Part shown: positions 46,501 to 55,186 of the stretch, one piece after another
Layout of the letters: the number at the start of each line of letters is the position of its first letter
How positions within the stretch are numbered: the stretch's first letter is position 1
Source: Theristus sp. LFF4_11
Lineage: Eukaryota > Nematoda > Chromadorea > Monhysterida > Xyalidae
DNA length: 55,186 nt
Direction: 5' to 3'
NCBI GenBank assembly: GCA_030248135.1
Contig: JASANC010000654.1
Location: 1-55,186 of the forward strand
The notes under the pieces: generated by a model
Told to the model about the DNA's origin: nothing
Databases searched by the model: none
The model's input: the letters and a program-made list of their open reading frames with translations, nothing else
Program-made: the position numbers and the translations under genes

Positions 46501-49500
46501 TACCGTTGTGTGACGCGAACACGTGAGGCGACTGCTGCACCAATGGCGTATGTGGCGAGCCGATCACAGTGCTGCTGCTGTGTGCCGTTGGCAGCGCTTG
46601 TTGGTGGCAGGGCAGTGCTGCGAACGACGAGTTGCACGCTGCATGCGCCTGGTTGTTCGGCTGCAACAGTCGTGCAATTCATTCACAGTCATCAATAACA
46701 AAACAACAATCAAAATAGCGAGAATTAAGCAACGCGTACCACGACACCGTGAATGACCAGTTCACGCTTCTGTAGTTTCGCTCGCCAGCTCATTTCAATC
46801 GCCTCGACCACGTCCACGTTCTCCTGTAACCACAACGGAACATTTTCAATGAGTGTGTGAGTTCATCAGTCAAGTGTTAAATATTGACAGATCTGAACAG
46901 GCGGCGGGAAAAGCTCTCGACGAACCCGCAACACTTGAAGGGCTCTTTCAACGTCGTCGTTGCGTGAATCCGGAGTGATTTGTTCGCTTTGCTTCAGCAC
47001 ACACTGCAGCAAACTACGCGCACCAATGGTGCCGTCGCAGAACCACTGCGAATACTGCTGCAGTAAGTTGGCGCCGGTCGCTGAGACGAACGACTTGTTG
47101 GCGCGCAGATTGACCAACGCTTTGTGTACCTTTTTCATGATGTCCATCTGCAATGAGATAAAAGGCCATTCACGCATTCGTGCGCGCTGAATGACTTACA
47201 GACGTCACCAAAGCACGTGAAGCTGCGATGGTTTTTGCTTCATAGGTGTAGTAGCAGCTTCAAGTTTTATGAATCAGACTTAACAAACACACGTGGATTC
47301 AATGAAAGATTCAGAGAAACTTCAGTGAAAGACACGTGCCATGTCCGATCAGCGCGTTCATCCACTCATTTCCCCCTGAACATCAGCTGTTCATTAGAAA
47401 TTTGTATTAACTGAAAAAATTTTGAATAAACAGCGCTAACAGGTCGAACCTTAAAAAAACGAACGAAACGGTGATTTTAGGCGGGAGCTAACCGCGAAAT
47501 GCGCACAGAACGCCAACAAGCAGGGTGCCCATAGGTAACCTTAGTTAGGTTCAACTGTTCGCAGATCGACTCGACCGCCGACTTCGTTGCGGCACTCCGG
47601 AGCAGTTCCTCCAGTCGGCCGTGCAGACGGCGTTGTCGTGCCAGAGCGTCGTCCATTCGTTTCACCCATTTCAGGCCGTACACGCCCGTTGCAGCCTTGT
47701 GCTCGCAGTTGCTGTCCGTCTCTGCGAGTAGCTGACCAATCTGGCGCAACTGAAATCGGTAACAAACAACAATCAGTGAGACGATGAAATGTGTTGCGAT
47801 CAATTTTAGTGAGAGCGAAGAGGACTTTCGTAAACCAGCTTCAGACTAGGACTTTCGGCATTCAGTGACCACCTCATCGATGTTGGCGGCACCTTGTTCG
47901 GCGTTCCGTTGAGCGTCGACCAACGACTTTTCGGCCGCCTCCGCTGCTAATTCGATCAGACGCATCAACGGAATCTGCAAAAAGACCAACACTCAAATCG
48001 GCAATGCTGATAAGATCACGGTTTTTTTAAATATAACCAGCCGTTCTGCGCTTAGCTGTCTCTCCATCGGCAAACCGGTGTTTAACCGTTTGACGAAAGG
48101 AACGCAACTTGTTTTTCAAAAACTTTAATAGACATAACTATTCAAACCTCACCTCAATGCTCCTAAAATCGAACAAACGCACAGTAATTTATGCGATGTT
48201 TTAGAGTCAGGGCAAGGCAACCCAGAAGAAAGCGTACAGAACGCCGTCGAGTAGGGTGCCCATCGAGTTTTGATGTCATTAAGTTGTTCATTTAGTCATT
48301 CATGTCATTTCATCATTTCATTAACCCCTCGGTGAGGCTCGATCCCACCGAACGCACAGACAAAAGTCTACCGCACTGCCGACCAAACCACGAGCGGTGA
48401 AAAATACGCCAACGGAACAGTGGACTTATTAAAAGAAGGAGCATGAGTTCTACGACCTTGGCCGCTTGAATTTGATCGCGTCGTTTTGTGACGTTCTCCT
48501 CATTCTGTTTCGCGGACACCGCAACAGCGGCACCTGTCTCGCCGAGCGCTTTCATGTGCGCTTTCGCGAGTGCACGAAACTCCTGAGCAAAGTGCAGTCG
48601 AATCGTGTATTATTTGCAATTAGCTGATTGATTGGTGACCACATGAGCGATGCAGTCCTGCACTCTGCACTCCACAGCACTGCCAATCGCCCATACAGAA
48701 TGCCTGCACGTGCTCACCATCACCATCACCAACCCAATCGGCTGACTGCATGTGACATAGAAATTGACTGTAACCGCTTCCACTTGTATGATCGAAATTT
48801 CGTTATGAAACAAAAAGCGATCATATGGATGACTCGAAAAAAGAACCAGTTTTTCGTTTGTTTTCGAGACCAACATCCAATGATATGCGGCTCGTTGACG
48901 GTGGTTGCGGGCAATTTGGACAAGACAACTGCGCGATGGTGGCATCCTTGAAGTGAGCCAGATTCGCCAATTCGCCACCGCCATCAGCCGCCACGGCGAC
49001 GTGCACGTAGCTGCAGACGCGACGGTGCTGCGGGCAGTACTGCGTCATGCAGCGCGCTGCGTCCTCGCCCAGATCAGACTAGGAATCAACATGGCTGTTC
49101 TCATGATATCATGTCCCCCCCCCCCCCCACCCCACCCCACCCCGGCTCCAGAAACCCGGGTGGTTTTTGGTGTAGATGGATGGATGCTAACGTCCCTTGA
49201 ACATCAAAGTCTTCTTCGCTACGACATGCGACCGTCAAAAGGGCCTCCTCGAACTTGAAATTAATCAACTAAATCGCACGAAATTCCAGCCTGTTGACTA
49301 TATTGCTGAATATTTTTCCGTTTCTTTCCGCCTTCCTTTATTTTTCGATTTTCGTTACTGCGAAAAAAACCATCACCCGTTTAGTTGCTTGTAAAAACCC
49401 TAAAAATCGATGGTTCCAAGAAAACATAACGTTGAGACGCACGATATCGGTGGGCACGGTGAGCTGATGGCTGTTCATCGAGCTGAACAGCGTGTGTGCG

Positions 49501-50583
49501 CTGGCACAACCGGCACAGAGGCGTCCGTCCCGGCACAGCTCCTCCGTCTGGTCACTGCACTGAAGCACGCCCAGCTTGCTCTGAAGCTCATGCTCTCCCA
49601 CACGTTTGCCGTTGCACTGACTGAAGGAATCATTTTAAAAGCTCGAGATTGCCACGTTCACACACAGCTACAACCTGCAGCAGAAGCTCAGTTTGCTGGT
49701 CGTAAATGACACTGCATCGTTTTTGTTCATGTCTTCTTGACGAAACTTCCTTCCTGCTCACTTCATTCACAGTCACAACTTCAAAAAATGTTTTCAAAAA
49801 GTGTACTGTTTTTCCAGATATGTCGAATCCAACAGAAATTGCAGTGGTCCGTGCGGCTGCAGTTTCGACGAAGTCTTTCCACATTGGTGGCATTCAAACA
49901 CGCTTGTGGTTGCGTCATTGCTGTTGGACCGTGAGCTTGTGCTGACTTGGGCTGAAAAAGTGAATGCAAAATGCGTGATGCAAGTAGCACTGGCTATGGT
50001 CAGTTTTATAAACATGAGTACTGGTTGAAAAGTGAGGAGTTTGACTCAAGGGTGTTCAAAAGTTGGTCCTTGGACCTCGACAGATGCTGACAAACTCATT
50101 GCTCAAAGACTGTTCACTTTTATCAAAGATTTTTAGTTGTGTACCTGCAAATTTCCAGATACAGGTGTAAGACGCAGGTTCTGTTTTTCCCTTATTTTGG
50201 CATCGCATGCCATTTAAAAAATGACTCAAGAAATCCAACAGGGGTCGTCTGATTTTTAAAAAGCATTGCGTGTTTCCAATGGCTTCCTTTTAAAATCAAT
50301 TGGATTGCGATTTGCCATTCCTTCCAACTACATTCTTGAAATTTATGGAACACAGCTTTTTGAAATAAAAAGAATCCAGCGTACACCAACTGGATTGCTG
50401 TTTCTGGACTGATGCACGAGCTTCGTCAGCACAGGACACGCAAAGCACGTGGTAACAATCGAGCCACACCGCTTTTCTCAGATCACATGCTTTTACATTG
50501 GTTTTGCAGTGGGCACACTTGCGCTCCAGCTCAGACATGACAGACACAGACACTCGTTGACGTTTCGGATTTTCCTGCAGCAT
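40578..50583 (-). CDS. TIF1-like RBCC-PHD protein (TRIM24/TRIM33/Bonus type)
   Basis: Start codon at 50583. RING-like CAHCKTNVKAC...CYHVLCVSC (exon 50583-50391); zinc-binding B-box exons at about 49951-49782, 49711-49676, 49616-49436 (CSDQTEELCRDGRLCAGC) and 49078-48927 (CMTQYCPQHRRVCSY). Coiled-coil exons: 48582-48457, 47974-47873, 47749-47540, 47147-46899, 46823-46740. Gln/His/Ala linker: 46660-46412, 46076-45920, 45334-45216. Acidic exon: 45112-44966 (ESEEEEDEEND). PHD finger: 44854-44715 (CAVCRKPEC, CNKCARYYHRAHH) joined in phase to 41601-41520 (WECRLC). The C-terminal helical part is 41289-41173 and 40679-40578, too short and divergent for a recognisable bromodomain. Phases agree from 48582 onward; the B-box exon joins are partly unresolved. 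TIF1 proteins are nuclear chromatin-reading co-regulators with E3 potential. Confidence 0.82.
40740..40862. mobile_element. CAGCTGATTG-family MITE copy
   Basis: Left acaggcgacgactgattggc, right ccagtcaatcagcctatttc, with a cgtgacgcatgctttc core. In the last intron of the TIF1-like gene. Confidence 0.65.
41963..44667. mobile_element. 2.7 kb foldback element inside the PHD-finger intron
   Basis: The ends are inverted repeats. Left 41963-42230 (G-run, ctcaacaaggcgcttcattt, gatgtgcgttttgaagatct) matches the inverse of 44667-44400 (C-run, aaactgaagctccttgttga, cttcaaaacgcacaccattt). A second inverted pair is 42270-42560 with 43140-43410. A degenerate 310-325 bp unit is repeated head to tail at about 43674, 43999 and 44300. 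No transposase frame is visible. Confidence 0.75.
42779..42980. mobile_element. 200 bp mariner-like MITE
   Basis: Left TActccagggtgtcccaaaa and right ttttggaacaccctggagTA are inverse, with TA at both edges. It lies in the spacer between the inner arms of the foldback element. Confidence 0.8.
47501..47533 (-). mobile_element. SINE family 1 fragment
   Basis: Reads gcacagaacgccaacaagca then gggtgcccat, matching the inverse of the SINE body around 2823-2852. It lies just inside the intron that follows the 47749-47540 coiled-coil exon. Confidence 0.5.
48190..48400 (-). mobile_element. tRNA-derived SINE, family 1 copy 2
   Basis: On the minus strand, a tRNA-like head at 48395-48324 (cgctcgtggtttggtcgg, B-box gggatcgagcc, cgagggg) is followed by the same body as 2717-2912: acttaatgaca, then aactcgatgggc and ctactcgacggcgttctgta. 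In an intron of the TIF1-like gene. Confidence 0.75.
48608..48768. mobile_element. CAGCTGATTG-family MITE copy
   Basis: Left tttgcaattagctgattgat, right aacccaatcggctgactgca, core acagaatgcctgcacgtgct. In an intron of the TIF1-like gene. Confidence 0.75.
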
Positions 50584-50629
50584 TTGATTTTTTTATCAAA
50601 AATTAAAAAACAGGAACTTTGAACACTAA

Positions 50630-53600
50630 TTATCCCCAGCTAAAATGAAGACAAACATACCGGCTTGAAATTCGATCAAACCGGCTGATGATGTCGCGAC
50701 GACACGACACGAAACAGCAACCAGACAACGTAGCGCTTGCAAACGGAGCACCCGCTTTCCAGTACCGTGGGCGGGGGGGTGGGGGGGTACACCCCCCCCA
50801 GAGCACCTGCGACCGTGGGGGGGGGGGGGGGGGGGGGGCACCGTGCCACCCCCCCCCTAAAACCGGGCACCCCCCCCATCGTACCCCCCCCCCCTCGAAA
50901 ATTTGGCCGACACCCCCCCCACCCCCCCCCCCAAAATTTTCTGCACACCCTAAATTTTTTTTCGAAAATCATGATTTTTTGTCTATAAAGTCCATAATAT
51001 AAGCTGAATATATGATAACTTGACCATCTTCATTGTTATTTCAAAGATTTTGCAGCAAAATTTAGCGTTTTTCCTTTCAAATTTGAGCGAAAAAATTTCA
51101 TGGGGGGGGTGGGGGGGGTGGACCCCCCCCCACAGAAAATTTTGAAAAAATGCACCCCCCCCATGGGACCCCCTGGGGGGGTCCCACGTTACCATAGGTT
51201 GGACCCCCCCCCCTCACTTTTTGGTCGGCACCCCCCCCACGGTACCATACCCCCCCCCCTCGAAAATTTTTTTGGGCCCACGGTACTGCCGCTTTCGCTA
51301 CTGCTCGTAAAACCGTCAGGCTCCAACAACATCTGCGATGAAGTTTTTGAGCGTCCCAAAGGTTGGCTTACCATTTCCGATGCAGATAAGGTGACGATTC
51401 GCGTCGCAATCTAAATTTGAGCGTCCGAGCTGCTCCGTTTGTAGGCGTTACGTTGTCTGGTTGCTGTTTCGTGTGCTGCCGTCGCGACACATTATCAGAA
51501 TTGATCAGTAGCGAAAGTGCGGACCCCCCCCACCCCCCCCTCAGCCGAAAATCCTGCCCGTGCACGGGCAGGATACCCGTGTACGGTACCCCCCTCCCCC
51601 CCCTTTACCTCGACACGGGTACTAGACTAGGGTTGTTAAACAAAAATTAAATTTTTTTTTTTAAAAAAAAATTTATTTAAAAAAAAAAAAAAATGACGAT
51701 TTTTTGTTTTTAATTTTTTTTTTTAAAAAATTCGAAAAATTTTCCTCTAATATGCTCTGAAAACCTCAATTTTGGCACAATTTTTCGAAAGTTCAACAAA
51801 AATTTTCTTTGATTATACCTCGTAAAACCTTTAGCAGTCGATTTTGGGCCGTTTTACCGACTGATTTTAGGCTTCGACAACATCTGCGATGAAGTTTTTG
51901 AGCGTCCCAAAGCTTAGCCTCCTCCCCCTCCCCCCTCCCCCCTCGCCCCCCCCCCCCCGCCGCCCGCCCCCCCCCCCCCCCCCCCCCACCGCCACCCCCC
52001 CACCCCCCCCCCCCACCCCCCCCCCCCCCCTCCACCCCCCCACACCACCAAACCCCCACCCCCCCCCCCCCCACACCCCCCCCAACCCCCCCCCCCCCCC
52101 CCCCCCTACCATTTCCGATGCAGATAAGGTGACGATTAGCCTCGCAGAGCGTCCGATTGTGCTCGCTGCACCGTTTGCAAGCGCTACGTTGTCTGGTTGC
52201 TGCTTCGTGTCGTGTCGTCGCGACACCATCAGAAGAATTGATCGAATTTCAAGGCGGTATGTTTGTCTTCACTTCAGCATTAGCTTAGCTGGGGACAATT
52301 AGTGACGTTTTGGAGGTCAAAACACAAGAAGAGGCATGGTGACGGTTTGGAAAAGGGGTAATTGAGGTCACCAAAACAAAATCTGCAAAGTTCCGCCATA
52401 CGGGTGTCATTCGGGAGGCGCTTGCATATCATATGTGGTTCTTCGGACTCCCTGATTGATTTAGCACAACTTTGATTTTTGAAATTTTTTTTTTAAAAAA
52501 ATTAAAAAAAAAAACAAAAATGACGGTTTTTTTTTATTTTTAACAACCCTATACTAGACTCCCCCACCCCCTCCGCGAAAACCCCTGATCGCACCCCCCC
52601 CCCCCGCACGGTGGTCAAGCTCAGCTCAATTTTTTTTCCAAAAATACCGCAATTTTTACATTTTTTTCTTGACGTTTGTGTCTGTCCCTGCATAGATTTT
52701 GTTGTTTCTGACCAAACAAGCAACTTGTTTGCACAAAATATTCTGTATTTTACAAGAATTTCTGTTTTTCTAAGGCCAAAATTTGGTATTACCCGTGCGA
52801 TCCCGTGCACCCCCCTCACGAAATTATCTGCCAGTGCACCCCCCCCGGCCCCCCCCCCCCAAAGTCACATGCCCCCCGCGCCCCCCCCCCAAAATTTTCC
52901 AGCTATCTATCTATCTAGAAAATTTGCTCCAGCTATCTATATCGCCCCCCCCAACACCTCGGCTCTGGAACAACTATGATGATATCCAGAGCACCTGCTC
53001 AACACTGGGCCCTGCTTAGACGTTCTACAAAAATGTTTGTGGTGGCTTGCTTGGCCGTTGAGTGGATCGATTGCAATTCTTCTGTTGGATTGAAGGTGCA
53101 AAAAGAGCACAACACGAAAACCGTATTTTGAGACAATCTCTGTAGGGCCCAGTTGAAGCAGGTGCTCTGGATATCATCATAGCGGGTCCGAGCTGAGGGG
53201 GTGGGGGGGGCGATATAGATTGCTGGAGCAAATTTTCTAGATAGATAGATAGCGGAAAATTTTAGAGACGCGGGGGTCATGTGACTTTGGGGCCAGGGGA
53301 GCCTGGCCAGATAAATTTCGTGAGGGGGTGCACGAGATCGCAGGGTAATACCAGGGGCCTAGAGAAAACGAATTCTTGTAAAATACAGCATAGGGTGTGC
53401 AAACAAGTTCTTGTTTGGTCAGAAACAACAAAATCTATGCAGGGACAGACACAAACGTCAAGAAAAATGAAAAATACAGTATTTTTTTGGAAAAAAATTG
53501 AGATAGAGATTGACCACCGTGAGGGGGGGGGCGATCCGTGTTTCGGAGGGGTTGGGGGGAGTCTAGTATAGGACTGTAAAAAAAACAAAAATCCTTTTTT

Positions 53601-55186
53601 TTTTTTTTTTAAAAAATTTTAAAAAAATTTCAAAAATCAAAAAGGCTAAAGCAATCAGGGAGTCCGAAGAACCACATATGATATGCAAGCGCCTCCCGAA
53701 TGACACCCGTATGGCGGAACTTTGCAGATTTTGTTTTAGGTGACCTCAATTACCCTTTTCCAAACCGTCACCATGCCTCTTCGCGTGTTTTGACCTCCAA
53801 AACGTCACTAGTTGTCCCCAGCTAAGCTAATGCTGAAGTGAAGACAAACATACCGCCTTGAAATTCGATCAATTCTTCTGATGGTGTCGCGACGACACGA
53901 CACGAAGCAGCAACCAGACAACGTAGCGCTTGCAAACGGTGCAGCGAGCACAATCGGACGCTCTGCGAGGCTAATCGTCACCTTATCTGCATCGGAAATG
54001 GTAGGCTAAGCTTTGGGACGCTCAAAAACTTCATCGCCGATGTTGGTCAACAGCTTAAAATCATTCGTTAATACGTCCCAAAATCGACTGCTAAAGGTTT
54101 TACGAGGTATAATCAAAGAAAATTTTTGTTGAACTTTCGAAAAATTGTGCCAAAATTGAGGTTTTCAGAGCATATTAGAGGAAAATTTTTCGAATTTTTA
54201 AAAAAAAAAAAAAAAATCGGCATTTTTGTTTTTTTTTCAATTACTTTTTTTTTAAAAAAAAAAATTTCATTTTTGTTTAACAACCCTAGTCTAGTACCCG
54301 TGTCAGTGGGGGGGAGTGCAGGGGAGGGGACGTACACACATATAGCCCCCGTGCACAGGGCAGGATTTTCGGCTGAGGAGAGGCGAGACTCCCCCACCCC
54401 CCGCACATTCGCTACTGGTCAATTCTGATAATGTGTCGCGACCGCAGCACACGTAAACAGCAACCAGACAACGTAACTTCTAGCAAAGGGTGCAATGACG
54501 CTCAGGAATTTAGATTGCGACGCGAATCGTCACCTTATCTGCATCGGAAATGGTAAGCCAACCTTTTGGGACGCTCAAAAACTTCATCGCATTTTTTTCG
54601 TCCAGTTGTTGAAGCCTGACCGGTTTTACGAGCTGTTTTAGCGAAAGCGGCAGTACCGTGGGCCCAAAAAAATTTTCGAGGGGGGGGGGTATGGTACCGT
54701 CGGGGGGGGTGCGACCAAAAAGTGAGGGGGGGGGGTCAACCTACGGTAACGTGGGACCCCCCCAGGGGGTCCCATGGGGGGGGGGGGGGTGCATTTTTCA
54801 AAATTTTCTGTGGGGGGGGTCCACCCCCCCCCCCCCCCCCACGAAATTTTTCGCTCAAATTTGAAAGGAAAAACGCTAAAGATTTCTGCAAAATCTTTCA
54901 AATAACAATGAAGATGGTCAAGTTATCATATATTCAGCTTATATTATGGACTTTATAGACAAAAATCATGATTTTCGAAAAAAAAATTTAGGGTGTGCAG
55001 AAAATTTTGGGGGGGGGGGTTGTCCCCAATACAAATTTTCTTGGGGGGGGTTGGGGGGGGTGTCGGCCAAATTTTCGAGGGGGGGGGGTACGATGGGGGG
55101 TGACCGGTTTTAGGAGGTGGCACGGTGCTCCCCCCCACACCCCCCCCACCCGGACGGTCCTCAGGCACGGGGGGGGTGTACCCCCC
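50630..55186. repeat. giant near-palindrome with long C/G runs, open at the window edge
   Basis: The left arm (about 50930-53015) is repeated in inverse orientation at about 53140-55186 around a unique spacer near 53016-53140. Matching blocks include 52140-52330 with 53740-54000, 52975-53010 with 53146-53185, and 50940-51260 with 54690-55010. A module containing gtcgcgacgacacgac and aaccagacaacgtagcgctt occurs at about 50694 and 53885 on one strand and about 51430 and 52170 on the other; only the second part, diverged, is seen near 54460. Poly-C/poly-G runs up to about 20 bases flank it. Short tatctatctatctaga tracts mirror each other near the centre. No coding sequence is credible here. Bases 50584-50629 before it are unremarkable. 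Confidence 0.8.

Noticed and set aside
51890..52110. Long Pro-rich or Gly-rich proteins
   Set aside because: They are translations of poly-C/poly-G runs in the palindrome; run length is unreliable and no start, splice site or homologous motif supports them.

Overview
The window is eukaryotic: genes are split into many short exons with GT–AG introns, some CDSs have AATAAA signals downstream, and transposon relics are dense. A DEG/ENaC channel with nematode-type motifs, two small GPI-anchored Ly6/ET-type proteins and a MUT-7-like exonuclease point to a nematode. The species cannot be named. Exon chains below were checked for reading phase by eye, and unresolved junctions are stated.

Layout: 1–5857 (+) 3' part of an acidic/Gln-rich low-complexity protein; 6497–9339 (-) type II DXD glycosyltransferase; 10153–12200 (+) hydroxypyruvate isomerase; 13451–13902 (+) 3' end of a single-pass membrane protein between two sister MITEs; 15709–16524 and 17324–17962 (+) a Ly6-like pair; 18207–19806 (-) F-box protein; 20808–25216 (+) DEG/ENaC channel; 26029–26518 (-) TFIIH subunit GTF2H5/TFB5; 27192–32780 (-) ACAD9-like acyl-CoA dehydrogenase; 33466–38804 (-) MUT-7/EXD3-like 3'-5' exonuclease; 40578–50583 (-) TIF1-like RBCC–PHD protein; 50630–55186 a huge near-palindrome running off the window.

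The genes form no obvious shared pathway; this is ordinary nematode gene order with both strands used. The striking feature is the mobile-element landscape: a short inverted-repeat MITE family with at least 11 copies, every one inside an intron; a four-level nested insertion; two tRNA-derived SINE families; a 2.7 kb foldback inside the intron that splits a PHD finger; and the C/G-run-rich palindrome of more than 4.5 kb next to the TIF1-like start codon. Protein-level points worth following are a furin-type site in the channel's finger region, an ACAD9-like enzyme with an eroded active-site segment, and a long acidic insert inside the exonuclease domain.
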